From positions 48,053 through 112,052 of the forward strand of contig NZ_QDFI01000004.1 in NCBI RefSeq assembly GCF_003254465.1: a DNA stretch of 64,000 nucleotides. Direction: 5' to 3'. Below, in pieces: positions 45,026-54,531 of the stretch. Source of the stretch: Meridianimarinicoccus zhengii. Its GTDB lineage: Bacteria; Pseudomonadota; Alphaproteobacteria; Rhodobacterales; Rhodobacteraceae. Each line of letters opens with the position of its first letter. The stretch's first letter is position 1. Both the position numbers and the translations under genes were made by a program. The notes beneath the pieces are model-generated. The model saw nothing but the letters and a program-made list of their open reading frames with translations. It searched no databases and was not told the origin of the DNA.

Positions 45026-46012
45026 ATGCGCCCCGGCCCCCGCAACCTCATCACCGACGTTCCCGGCGTGGCGGTCGGACAGGCGCAGGATGCGCACCTG
45101 AAATCCGGCGTCACGGTGCTGGTGGGCGATGCGCCTTTCACCGCCGCCGTGCATGTCATGGGCGGGGCGCCGGGCACCACCGAAACCGACCTTCTGGCTC
45201 CGGACAGGCTGGTGCAGCAGGCCGATGCACTGGTGCTGGCGGGCGGGTCGGCTTACGGGCTTGCCGCTGCCGACGGGGTGCGCGCGGGTCTGCGCGCCGC
45301 GGGCCGCGGCTTCGCGGTGGGCGATCAGCGCGTGCCGATCGTGCCGGGGGCGATCCTGTTCGACCTGCTCAATGGCGGCGACAAGTCGTGGGACGCCAAT
45401 CCCTATGCCGCACTGGGGCGGGCGGCGCTGGATGCCGCCGGGGCGGAGGTCACGCTGGGCAGCGCAGGCGCGGGCATGGGGGCAATGACCGGCACGCTGA
45501 AAGGCGGGATCGGGTCGGCATCCATCTTGGTCGGGGACATCACGCTGGGCGCGCTGGTGGCGGTCAACGCGCTTGGCAGTGCCACGGTGGGGACAGGTCC
45601 GCATTTCTGGGCCGCCCCATTCGAGCACGGCGCCGAGTTCGGCGGGCGCGGCCCCTGCCCCGCGCCGCCCGCGCCCGACGTGCCGCGCCTGTCCGCCGGA
45701 CCGGGACAGGCGACGACCATCGCCATCGTTGCCACCGATGCGGCGCTGACGCAGGCGCAGGCCACGCGGCTGGCCGTCGCCGCCCATGACGGGCTGGCCC
45801 GTGCGCTGGTGCCGAGCCATAGCTTGCTGGACGGGGATCTCGTGTTCGCTGCAGCGACCGGCGCGCAGCCCCTGCCCGACCCGCTGGAGACGCCGTTCCA
45901 GCTGGGCCACGCCGCCGCCCTGTGCCTGTCGCGCGCTATCGCCCGCGCGGTGTTCCACGCCAGTCCCGCGCCCGGCGATCCCAAACCTTGCTGGCATGCG
46001 CTGTATGGCTGA
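45026..46012 (+). CDS. P1 family (S58, DmpA/BapA-like) peptidase
   Basis: This is a 328-residue member of the Ntn-type family that includes L-aminopeptidase/D-esterase DmpA. Family blocks are NLITDVPGVAVGQAQD at the start, GGAPGTTETDLL, LAGGSAYGLAAADGV, GGDKSWDANPYAALG and the C-terminal SHSLLDGDLVFAAATG, around which these precursors are normally arranged for self-cleavage. The last block has SHSLLDGD where many homologues have an H-T-x-x-DGD type sequence, so whether this protein self-processes is unclear. It is convergent with an alpha/beta hydrolase, with 3 bp between stops. Confidence 0.88.
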   Translation: MRPGPRNLITDVPGVAVGQAQDAHLKSGVTVLVGDAPFTAAVHVMGGAPGTTETDLLAPDRLVQQADALVLAGGSAYGLAAADGVRAGLRAAGRGFAVGDQRVPIVPGAILFDLLNGGDKSWDANPYAALGRAALDAAGAEVTLGSAGAGMGAMTGTLKGGIGSASILVGDITLGALVAVNALGSATVGTGPHFWAAPFEHGAEFGGRGPCPAPPAPDVPRLSAGPGQATTIAIVATDAALTQAQATRLAVAAHDGLARALVPSHSLLDGDLVFAAATGAQPLPDPLETPFQLGHAAALCLSRAIARAVFHASPAPGDPKPCWHALYG

Positions 46013-46015
46013 CGC

Positions 46016-46813
46016 CTAGGCCCCCAGCAGGTCAGCAATCATGGCACTGGTCGGGTCGCGCAGCGCATCGATCACGTCGAAATGGTGGCGCCCCGCCGCC
46101 TGCCGCACCGGCGCGCCCCACGCCGCGCCCAGCCAACGCGCCTGGTCCAGAAACGCCGGTCGTTCATTCGCACCGACCCAAACCGCCACGGCAACGCTGT
46201 CGCACTTCTTCCCCAGCGCCGGGCTTTCCGCAGCGGCTTCTTCCGCGTCAAGCCGCAGGTCGGTGTTCATCGAGGTCCGCAACAGCGGGCGCAGGTCGGA
46301 CAGCGGCGAAATCGGCACCACGCGCTGCACACGCGCCGCGACATCGCCCGGCAGCGGCCCATCCGCCATCGCCATGCGTGCCACCAGATGCCCGCCCGCC
46401 GAATGGCCCGCCAGCGATATCGGGCCCGCGACGTGTCCCGCCGCCGCCGTCACCGCCGCCGCGATTTCGGTCGTGATCGCCGCGACCCGCGCCGCGGGCG
46501 CCAGCGTGTAGGACGGCACCGCACAGGCCCAGCCCGCAGACGTGCACCCGGCGGCGAAATGGGACCAGTCCTCGCGCCCGAACCGGCGCCAATAGCCGCC
46601 ATGAACGAAGACGGCCAGCCCCGTCGGCCGTCCCGCCGGGTAGAACAGGTCGTATCGCTGCCGCGCACCGGATCCGTAGGGCAGGTTCAACCGTGCACGC
46701 CCAAGCGCGGCTTCCACGGCACGCCACTCCGTGGCCGCGTCTGCCCAGCGGTCGGGATACGCCGCCGCCCCCGCAATATGGCCGGCATTGTCATAGGCCG
46801 CATCCAGTTCCAT
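46016..46813 (-). CDS. Alpha/beta hydrolase, kynurenine formamidase-like
   Basis: This is a 265-residue esterase-type hydrolase. The oxyanion-hole motif HGGYW is at 71-75, the nucleophile S138 in AGHSAGG, and the catalytic histidine near the C-terminus in GRHHFDVID. The HGGYW version and length fit arylformamidase/kynurenine formamidase-like enzymes, which hydrolyse N-formylkynurenine. No tryptophan-degradation gene is nearby, so the substrate remains inferred. It is divergent from the phytase-like gene, and the two share the 107-bp control region that carries the PHO-box-like repeats. Confidence 0.82.
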   Translation of the reverse strand: MELDAAYDNAGHIAGAAAYPDRWADAATEWRAVEAALGRARLNLPYGSGARQRYDLFYPAGRPTGLAVFVHGGYWRRFGREDWSHFAAGCTSAGWACAVPSYTLAPAARVAAITTEIAAAVTAAAGHVAGPISLAGHSAGGHLVARMAMADGPLPGDVAARVQRVVPISPLSDLRPLLRTSMNTDLRLDAEEAAAESPALGKKCDSVAVAVWVGANERPAFLDQARWLGAAWGAPVRQAAGRHHFDVIDALRDPTSAMIADLLGA

Positions 46814-46846
46814 CGCGCCTCCGTTCGACGCAGCGATTTCATGCTG

Positions 46847-46875
46847 GCGTCACAAATCTGTCATGCGCCTGTGAC
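46847..46875 (+). promoter_or_regulatory. PHO-box-like repeats upstream of the phytase-like esterase
   Basis: GCGTCAC (46847-46853), CTGTCAT (46858-46864) and CTGTGAC (46869-46875) are spaced exactly 11 bp apart, the arrangement of PhoB sites (7-bp units with 4-bp AT-rich linkers). The linker between the first two is AAAT. A hairpin with arms CCCTCGGG (46876-46883) and CCCGAGGG (46891-46898) follows, then the AGGGAG Shine-Dalgarno. Confidence 0.65.
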
Positions 46876-46920
46876 CCCTCGGGCGCAGCACCCGAGGGCT
46901 TGTACAACAGGGAGTCCCGG

Positions 46921-49089
46921 ATGACACGTCTCGTCTGTCTCACCTCCGCATGCGCATTGCTGGCCGGTGTCGGCCACGCGCAGGAGATGAATTTCAATCG
47001 CATCGCATCGTTCCCGGTCGCCGCGAACATGGCCGAAGGCGCGGATACCAGCCGCACCAGCTCGTCCGAGATCATCTCGGCCAGTGCGGATGGCATGACG
47101 CTGGTCTATTCCGACAGCCCGTTGGGCGTGATCGGCATGATCGACATCACCGACCCGGCGAACCCGCAGCCGATGGGCAGCATCGCGTTGGACGGCGAAC
47201 CGACAGCCGTGTCTGCGCTTGGCAATACGGTTTTCGCGGGCGTGAACACGTCGGAAAGCTTCACCGATCCGTCGGGATACCTGCTGCATATCGACATGGC
47301 GACGGGCGCCGAGGCCGGACGCTGCGATCTGGGCGGCCAGCCCGACAGCACCGCCGTCGCCCCCGACGCCTCCTTCGTCGTGGTCGCCATCGAGAACGAG
47401 CGCGACGAGGACGCGGGCGATGGCCGCGTGCCCCAGATGCCCGCGGGCTACGTGGCGATCATTCCGCTGGATGCAGACGGCATGATGCAGTGCGACGCGC
47501 AGGTGCGCGCCGACGTCACGGGTCTGGCCGAGGTCGCGCCCGAAGACCCGGAACCCGAATTCGTGGACGTGAACCCCGCGGGCGAGATCGTCGTGACGCT
47601 GCAGGAAAACAACCACATCGTGGTGCTGTCGTCCGCGGGCGAGGTGCTGAGCCATTTCTCCGCCGGTGTGGTTGACCTCGACAACATCGACATGACCGAC
47701 GAACGTGCGGCGCTGATTTTCGACGAAAGCGCCACGGGCATCCCGCGTGAACCCGATGGCATCCAGTGGATCGACACCGACCATTTCGTCACCGCCAACG
47801 AAGGCGACATGGATGGCGGGTCGCGCGGCTTCACCGTGTTCCGCAAGGATGGCACCATCGTCCATGAAAGTGGTGCGTCCTTCGAACATGCCATCGTGCA
47901 GATCGGCCACTATCCCGACCGCCGCTCGGACGCGAAGGGCGTGGAGCCGGAAGGCATGGAATTCGCCAGGTTCGGGGACACGCCGTATGTGTTCCTGCTT
48001 GCAGAGCGGTCGTCGGTCGTCGGCGTCTACGACTTGAGCGACCCGGCGAACCCGGTGCTGGCGCAGCTTCTGCCCTCGGGCATCGGGCCCGAAGGGGCGG
48101 TAGCCATCCCGCAGCGCAACCTGCTGGTGACCGCGAACGAGGAAGACCTCGGGGAGGACGGCGCGGCACGCTCGCACGTGATGATCTTCGAATACCAGGA
48201 CGCGCCGGCGGTCTATCCGCATCTCACGTCCGAAGGGATGGAGACGCTGACCGGCTGGGGTGCCAATTCCGGCATGGTCGCCGACAGCGACGGCACGATC
48301 TGGGCGGTCAATGACAGCTTCTACGGCTTCCAGCCCACGATCTTCCACATCGACCCGAGCCAGACACCGGCGCGGATCGTCAATGCCATCCCGGTGACGC
48401 GCGGCGGACGTCCGGCGCAACTGATGGACATGGAAGGCATCACGCTGGACGGCGAAGGCAATTTCTACGTCGTCAACGAGGGCCGTCTTGATCGTGGCAT
48501 CCTGCACGCGATCAACCACGTGACCGCCGAGGGCGAAATTGCCGCGACGATCCCCTTCCCGAAGGAGATCATGGCCGTGGAACGCCGCTGGGCCGCCGAA
48601 GGCATTGCGAAGGTCGGCGACACGCTGTGGATCGCGCTGCAGCGTTCGTTCGACGACGACCCGGCGAACCACGTGAAGCTGCTGGCCTACAACCTCGAAA
48701 CCGAGGAATGGGGCGCGGTGCACTATCCCACGACCGAACCGGCGACGGGCTGGGTCGGCCTGTCGGAAATCACCCTGCACGGCGATCATGTCTACATCAT
48801 CGAGCGGGACAACCAGCTTGGCGACCGGGCGGTGACCAAGAAGATCTACCGCGTGGCCCTGTCCGACATGACCCCGGCCCCGCTGGGCGGCGCGTTGCCC
48901 GTGGTCACCAAGACCGAAGTGCGCGACCTGATCCCCGACCTGACATCGACGGGCGGTTACGTGCTCGACAAGGTCGAAGGGCTGGCGATCCAGTCGGACG
49001 GCACCGCGTGGGTGTCCACCGACAATGACGGCGTGGACGACCATTCGGGCGAGACGATGTTCTTCAGCATCGGGCGCATCGACGGCTGA
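46921..49089 (+). CDS. Secreted esterase-like phytase family protein
   Basis: This is a 722-residue exported protein with a signal peptide (about 1-20, ending GHA). The N-terminal ~470 residues look like a beta-propeller-type region with repeated SADGMTLVYSDSP / TANEGDMDGGSRGF motifs, known from choice-of-anchor I and alkaline-phosphatase-like proteins. The C-terminal ~240 residues match the domain called esterase-like activity of phytase (WGANSGMVADSDGTIWAVND and EGITLDGEGNFYVVNEGR as signature stretches). It probably releases phosphate from organic esters outside the cytoplasm. PHO-box-like repeats upstream support expression under phosphate limitation. It ends in a strong bidirectional terminator. 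Confidence 0.88.
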   Translation: MTRLVCLTSACALLAGVGHAQEMNFNRIASFPVAANMAEGADTSRTSSSEIISASADGMTLVYSDSPLGVIGMIDITDPANPQPMGSIALDGEPTAVSALGNTVFAGVNTSESFTDPSGYLLHIDMATGAEAGRCDLGGQPDSTAVAPDASFVVVAIENERDEDAGDGRVPQMPAGYVAIIPLDADGMMQCDAQVRADVTGLAEVAPEDPEPEFVDVNPAGEIVVTLQENNHIVVLSSAGEVLSHFSAGVVDLDNIDMTDERAALIFDESATGIPREPDGIQWIDTDHFVTANEGDMDGGSRGFTVFRKDGTIVHESGASFEHAIVQIGHYPDRRSDAKGVEPEGMEFARFGDTPYVFLLAERSSVVGVYDLSDPANPVLAQLLPSGIGPEGAVAIPQRNLLVTANEEDLGEDGAARSHVMIFEYQDAPAVYPHLTSEGMETLTGWGANSGMVADSDGTIWAVNDSFYGFQPTIFHIDPSQTPARIVNAIPVTRGGRPAQLMDMEGITLDGEGNFYVVNEGRLDRGILHAINHVTAEGEIAATIPFPKEIMAVERRWAAEGIAKVGDTLWIALQRSFDDDPANHVKLLAYNLETEEWGAVHYPTTEPATGWVGLSEITLHGDHVYIIERDNQLGDRAVTKKIYRVALSDMTPAPLGGALPVVTKTEVRDLIPDLTSTGGYVLDKVEGLAIQSDGTAWVSTDNDGVDDHSGETMFFSIGRIDG

Positions 49090-49112
49090 ACCGCGCCCAC
49101 CGAACAGAAAAC

Positions 49113-49139
49113 GCCCCCGCCGGGATGACCGGCGGGGGC
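49113..49139. terminator. Bidirectional rho-independent terminator
   Basis: GCCCCCGCCGG (49113-49123) and CCGGCGGGGGC (49129-49139) form a perfect 11-bp stem with a GATGA loop. TTTGCGTT follows on the plus strand and the complement of AAAAC follows on the minus strand, so it ends both the phytase-like gene and the convergent hsp20 gene. Confidence 0.85.
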
Positions 49140-49168
49140 TTTGCGTTGCCCGTCACGGGCCGTTTTGA

Positions 49169-49636
49169 TCAGGCCGCGGGTTCGGCGGCAACGTCGATGG
49201 CCTTGCCGTTGCCGCTGGCAATCTCGATCCGGCGCGGCTTCAGCGCCTCGGGCACCTCGCGCACGAGATCGATATGCAGCAGGCCGTCGGCATGGGCCGC
49301 ATCGGTCACGCGCACATGATCGGCGAGGTGGAACCGCCGGTCAAAGGCGCGGGTGGCGATCCCGCGATGCAGGTAGACGCGGCTGCCATCCTCGTCCTCG
49401 GCCTTGCGGCCACTCACGATCAGCGCGTTTTCCCGCACTTCAACGGACAGCTCGTCCGCGCCGAAGCCCGCCACGGCGATCGTGATCCGCCACGCGTCAT
49501 CAGCGGTCTTTTCGATGTTGTAGGGCGGATAGCTGGGGGCTTGCACATCGGATGCAAGCACCCGATCCATCAGGTCGGCGATCTGGTCGAATCCCACCGT
49601 GGCACGGTAGAGCGGGGCAAGATCGAAGTTACGCAT
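49169..49636 (-). CDS. Small heat-shock protein Hsp20 (IbpA-type)
   Basis: This is a 155-residue alpha-crystallin-domain chaperone that holds unfolding proteins for refolding by other chaperones. The N-terminus LAPLYRATVGFDQIADLMD is the IbpA-type start. The alpha-crystallin domain runs about 38-130 (YNIEKTADDAWRITIAVAGF at its beginning, YLHRGIATRAFDRRFHLAD later). The final ADGLLHIDLVREVPEALKPR has the dimer and oligomer motif region (I/V-x-I/V type). An RpoH-type promoter and a structured, ROSE-like leader precede it, so heat control is expected at both transcription and translation. Confidence 0.95.
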   Translation of the reverse strand: MRNFDLAPLYRATVGFDQIADLMDRVLASDVQAPSYPPYNIEKTADDAWRITIAVAGFGADELSVEVRENALIVSGRKAEDEDGSRVYLHRGIATRAFDRRFHLADHVRVTDAAHADGLLHIDLVREVPEALKPRRIEIASGNGKAIDVAAEPAA

Positions 49637-49642
49637 GGGTCA

Positions 49643-49723
49643 TCCTCCTCAAAGCGATAACACGTCGCGGCTTCCGTCATGGACAGCCGCTTGTCGTGCC
49701 GGACCCCGACTGGCGGTCCGGCA
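49643..49723 (-). ncRNA. ROSE-like RNA thermometer in the hsp20 leader
   Basis: Between the predicted transcription start and the ATG, the leader can form three successive hairpins. The first is TGCCGGACC/GGTCCGGCA (49697-49705/49715-49723). The second is GCGGCT/AGCCGC with an inner GTC/GAC (49667-49690). The third, short one pairs TCGCT (49653-49657, minus strand) with the AGGAGGA Shine-Dalgarno (about 49643-49649), leaving one G unpaired. ROSE elements upstream of alphaproteobacterial small heat-shock genes have this layout and a U-Y-G-C-U core against the Shine-Dalgarno; here the core reads UCGCU. Confidence 0.65.
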
Positions 49724-49729
49724 TCGGTG

Positions 49730-49758
49730 AGGTGGGAAACCCCGTGGCGCATTTCAAG
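49730..49758 (-). promoter_or_regulatory. RpoH (sigma32)-type promoter of hsp20
   Basis: On the minus strand CTTGAAA (49752-49758) is an exact match to the sigma32 -35 consensus, followed after 15 bp by CCCACCT (49730-49736), close to CCCATNT. Transcription would begin near 49722, at the foot of the first leader hairpin. The -35 overlaps the last codons of the upstream protease gene. Confidence 0.75.
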
Positions 49759-50512
49759 GGGATCGTGCTTCAGTCGGCTGGTCCGCCAATTGCCGTCGCA
49801 GGCGGTCGATCGCGTCCAGCGACACCTCGACCGCGAGGACACGACCCTTGGGGATGGGCACCTTGGCCCGCGCGATGATCGACGACGCCACGGCAACGAG
49901 AACCGGCGCGCCATCCACCATCTGGTAGAGCGGCGCACCCGACACCCCCGGAAGCCCTTCGCAGGTCGTCCGGATCAGTGGACCCACGCGGGCCTCGAAC
50001 CCGCAATCGCGCTGCGCCGACAGGATCTGCGACCTGTCCAGCCCATAGGACAGCAGCGTGAAGGGCATGTCGGTGCGGACACCGACATGGAGCCGCGCCG
50101 GGTTGATCGCCGCGGGCATCGCCGCGTCGAGCTGCACGAGCGCGAGGTCACGATGCACCGTCTGTCGTTCCCGGTCATAACCCGGCATGACGACGATACG
50201 CATGCCGGTGCCGTGCGCGGCATAGGTGCCAACACGATACCCCGGCAGAAAATGCACGGCGGTCGGATCCACCAGGCGCCCGGTGCGCCGGTTCACAAGA
50301 CAATGCGCCGCCGTCAGCACAGTATCGGGGGCAATCAGCGTGCCGGTGCAGTATCCGTGCCCGGTCACGTTGAGCCGCCCGACGGCGTTCCACGCGGCCT
50401 GTTCCGTGGGCGAGGTCATCCGCCGTTCCACCGCGGCCGCGCTGGCCACCATGGCACAGACCATCAGCAAGACCAGGGACGCTGCACCAACAATGAAACG
50501 AACAGGGATCAT
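49754..50512 (-). CDS. Secreted trypsin-like (S1) serine protease
   Basis: This is a 252-residue exported protease with an N-terminal signal/anchor (about 5-26, ending ASA). The catalytic triad is visible: H70 in LTAAHC, D122 in HRDLALVQL, and S191 in GLPGVSGAPL. The three cysteines beyond TAAHC suggest disulfides. Members cleave proteins in the periplasm or outside. It begins 39 bp after glcF on the same strand, so it may be read through from the glc operon, though the functions are unrelated. Its last bases contain the -35 of the hsp20 promoter. Confidence 0.9.
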   Translation of the reverse strand: MIPVRFIVGAASLVLLMVCAMVASAAAVERRMTSPTEQAAWNAVGRLNVTGHGYCTGTLIAPDTVLTAAHCLVNRRTGRLVDPTAVHFLPGYRVGTYAAHGTGMRIVVMPGYDRERQTVHRDLALVQLDAAMPAAINPARLHVGVRTDMPFTLLSYGLDRSQILSAQRDCGFEARVGPLIRTTCEGLPGVSGAPLYQMVDGAPVLVAVASSIIARAKVPIPKGRVLAVEVSLDAIDRLRRQLADQPTEARSP

Positions 50513-50551
50513 GCCGCGCTTATGGCACGGCCCAGTCCCGCTGTCGCGGGG

Positions 50552-51850
<1,299 letters not shown>

Positions 51851-51860
51851 CGTGGGGACC

Positions 51861-53015
51861 TCAGGCCATCAGGCCGGGATTGAGAATGCCGCGCGGGTCG
51901 AACCGGGCGCGCAGGCCGTCGGACAGGGCAGCGACGCCCGGTGCCTCTGGCTGGAACGAACGGATCGCGGCGCGCGTATCGGCACTGGCGCGGATCAGGG
52001 TGGCGTGGCCGCACATGCCCACAAGAAGCGGGCGGATATCGGTGCCGTCGGGCACCAGGAGCCAGACGCGCCCCCCGCCCCAATCGTATTGTGCCTGTGC
52101 GCCCGGCACCCGCGCCACCAGCCCTGGCGCATCGCCCGGAACGGTAGATAGGTGCCACACGTCGCCCGGAACATCGGCAAAGCCCCGCACGTCGCAGACA
52201 TGGACCCAGGCCGCTTCCACGCGGGCCGGATCGGTATCGAGGTCGAACGTCCCGAACTCCGCCAGCGCCGCCTGAAGCTGCCGGGCACGATAGGCGACCG
52301 AGTCCGCGAAGCCTTCGATCCGGATCATCGTCACCGGCGCGCCGCCCTCGCCCCGTTGTAGATGCGCGGCGCCGGTCACCTCGAACGGGGTGCCAAGCGC
52401 TTCGGTCAACGCGCGGATTGCCGTCGCATCGTCCAGCCCCTCGCGCCGCAGCACGGCCACGGTTTCCGGACAGGGCAGCAGCTTGAAGGCCACCTCGGTC
52501 AGCACGCCCAGCGTGCCCCAGCTTCCCGCCATCAGCTTTACGAGGTCATAGCCGGTAACGTTCTTCATCACGCGCCCGCCATTGGACACCACGCGCCCGG
52601 ACCCATCGACGAATCGCACGCCGATCAGGCTGTCGCGGCAGGCACCGCGCACCATGCGGGCGGGGCCCGAAGCGTTGGCGGCAACCATGCCGCCCAGCGT
52701 GGGCTGTCCGTGGCTGCCAAGCAGCGCGCGGTGATCCATCGGCTCGAACGGCAGGCGCTGGCTTTCGGCGGCCAGCGCCGCCTCTACCTCGGCCAGCGGC
52801 GTGCCAGCCCCCGCGACCAGGGTCAGCGCGCCCGGCTCGTAAAGCCGGATACCCGACAGCCGCGCGGTGGACAGCGGCTGCCCCGCGACCGGGCGGCCCA
52901 CGCCGCGCGTATCGCCGCCCACGATCCGCAGCGGCCCGGTCGCCGCGGCCACGGCCTGCGCCAGTTCGGCCTCGTTCGCGGGGGCCAGTGCGGGCTGGTC
53001 CATCACCTCGCTCAT
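51861..53015 (-). CDS. glcE: Glycolate oxidase FAD-binding subunit
   Basis: GlcE is the second flavin-type subunit of the glycolate dehydrogenase. The 384-residue product has the PCMH-type FAD-binding region (LRIVGGDTRGVGRPV, LGGMVAANASGPARMVRGA, SNGGRVMKNVTGYDLVKLM over about 30-170) and a C-terminal cap ending FDPRGILNPG, as in the family. The ATG at 53015 overlaps the glcD stop by 4 bp, which argues against the longer open frame starting at 53081. Confidence 0.95.
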   Translation of the reverse strand: MSEVMDQPALAPANEAELAQAVAAATGPLRIVGGDTRGVGRPVAGQPLSTARLSGIRLYEPGALTLVAGAGTPLAEVEAALAAESQRLPFEPMDHRALLGSHGQPTLGGMVAANASGPARMVRGACRDSLIGVRFVDGSGRVVSNGGRVMKNVTGYDLVKLMAGSWGTLGVLTEVAFKLLPCPETVAVLRREGLDDATAIRALTEALGTPFEVTGAAHLQRGEGGAPVTMIRIEGFADSVAYRARQLQAALAEFGTFDLDTDPARVEAAWVHVCDVRGFADVPGDVWHLSTVPGDAPGLVARVPGAQAQYDWGGGRVWLLVPDGTDIRPLLVGMCGHATLIRASADTRAAIRSFQPEAPGVAALSDGLRARFDPRGILNPGLMA

Positions 53016-54451
53016 GCAGCCGCACCCCGGCGCGCGGCGCTGGATGCCAGCGGGAATACCTTGGCCGGGTTCAGCAGCCACTTGGGGTCAAACGCGTCCT
53101 TGACGAGCATCTGCGCCTCAAGGTCGTCGGGGGCGAACTGCGTGCTCATAAGGTCGCGCTTCTCGATGCCGACGCCGTGTTCGCCGGTCAGGCAGCCGCC
53201 CACCTCGACGCACAGCTTCAGGATGTCCGCGCCCAGCCCTTCGGCCAGCGCCAGGTCGCCCGGCTTGTTGGCATCGTAGAGGATCAGCGGGTGCATGTTG
53301 CCGTCGCCCGCATGGAACACGTTGGCGACCCCCAGCCCGTATTCCTGCGCCATCTCGCCGATGCGTTTCAGAACGTATGGCAGTTCGCTGACCGGAATCG
53401 TGCCGTCGAGACAGATGTAATCGCCCATCTGCCCCATGGCCCCGAAGGCCGATTTGCGCCCAAGCCAGATCGCGGCGCTTTCCGCGGACGACTTGCTTTC
53501 ACGCATCTCGACCGGGTTGTGGCGGCCCGCGATTTGCTTGATGAGACCCAGCTGGTGGTCGATTTCCGCGTCCGCACCCTCGACCTCCACGATCAGCAGT
53601 GCGGCGCAATCGGGATATCCCGCGCCGGTGAAGGCCTCGCAGGCGATGATGCAGGGGCGGTCCATGAACTCGATCGCGACGGGCAGGATGCCGGCCTTGA
53701 TGATGTCGGCCACGCAGGCGCCCGCCACCTCGGCGCTGTCGAATCCCAGCAGAACCGGGCGCGCGCCTTCGGGCTTGGGCAGGATGCGCAGCGTGGCCTC
53801 GGTCACGACGCCCAACTGCCCTTCGGACCCGCACACGAGCCCCAGCAGATCGAGCCCCGGCGCATCGCAGAACGGCCCGCCCAGTTCCACCACCTCGCCG
53901 GTCATCAGCACCATGGTCACGCCCAGCAGGTTGTTCGTGGTGACGCCGTATTTCAGGCAATGCGCCCCGCCCGAGTTCATGGCGATGTTGCCCGCAATGG
54001 CGCAGGCCAGTTGCGAGGATGGGTCGGGCGCGTAGAAGAAGCCGTCATCCTCCACCGACTGGGTCACGGCCAGGTTGGTCAGACCCGCCTGCACCCGGAT
54101 GAAGCGGTTCGGCAGATCCGTTTCAAGAATGTCGTTCAGCCGCGCCACGCCCAGCACCACGCAATCGGCCGTGGGCAACGCCCCGCCCGCCAGCGACGTG
54201 CCCGCGCCGCGCGGCACCACCGGCACATTCGCGGCATGGCAGATGCGCAGCACCGCCGCGACCTCGTCGGTGGTGCGGGGCAGCACCACGGCCATGGGCG
54301 GACAGGTATAGGCCGCCAGCCCGTCGCATTCATAGGCGCGCGTTTCGGCCAGGTCGTCGATCACGGCATCGCCCGGAAGCACGGCACGCAACTGCGCGAC
54401 AAGCTCTTCCTTTCCAGCGATCACAAGATCGCTCGGCTTCGGCATTTCCAT
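53012..54451 (-). CDS. glcD: Glycolate oxidase subunit GlcD (FAD-linked)
   Basis: GlcD is the catalytic flavoprotein oxidising glycolate to glyoxylate. The 479-residue product shows the PCMH FAD-binding fold: PVVPRGAGTSLAGGALP, DPSSQLACAIAGNIAMNSGG (about 138-157) and the C-terminal FAD-oxidase domain with HAGDGNMHPLIL and GEHGVGIEKR, whose histidines are conserved. It is the first gene of glcDEF. The leader holds a good promoter and an operator-like inverted repeat, so control is probably by a GlcC-like GntR regulator, which is not in this window. Confidence 0.96.
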   Translation of the reverse strand: MEMPKPSDLVIAGKEELVAQLRAVLPGDAVIDDLAETRAYECDGLAAYTCPPMAVVLPRTTDEVAAVLRICHAANVPVVPRGAGTSLAGGALPTADCVVLGVARLNDILETDLPNRFIRVQAGLTNLAVTQSVEDDGFFYAPDPSSQLACAIAGNIAMNSGGAHCLKYGVTTNNLLGVTMVLMTGEVVELGGPFCDAPGLDLLGLVCGSEGQLGVVTEATLRILPKPEGARPVLLGFDSAEVAGACVADIIKAGILPVAIEFMDRPCIIACEAFTGAGYPDCAALLIVEVEGADAEIDHQLGLIKQIAGRHNPVEMRESKSSAESAAIWLGRKSAFGAMGQMGDYICLDGTIPVSELPYVLKRIGEMAQEYGLGVANVFHAGDGNMHPLILYDANKPGDLALAEGLGADILKLCVEVGGCLTGEHGVGIEKRDLMSTQFAPDDLEAQMLVKDAFDPKWLLNPAKVFPLASSAARRGAAA

Positions 54452-54464
54452 GGCAATCCCCCCT

Positions 54465-54487
54465 ATTGGTCACTTTATATTACCAAT
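54465..54487. promoter_or_regulatory. Inverted repeat operator overlapping the glc promoter
   Basis: ATTGGT (54465-54470) and ACCAAT (54482-54487) are complementary arms around an 11-bp AT-rich centre that contains the -10 element of the glc promoter. The GGT/ACC core arms agree with FadR-subfamily GntR operators, the class to which GlcC belongs. Binding here would compete with RNA polymerase. Confidence 0.55.
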
Positions 54488-54502
54488 TGATCGCTATGGC
54501 AA
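54474..54502 (-). promoter_or_regulatory. Predicted promoter of glcDEF
   Basis: On the minus strand, TTGCCA (54497-54502) and TATAAA (54474-54479) are separated by exactly 17 bp, the best sigma70-type match seen in the window. It lies about 25 bp upstream of the glcD ATG. Confidence 0.65.
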
Positions 54503-54531
54503 CCGTTCAAATGGCGCTGTAAAGCTGCATC

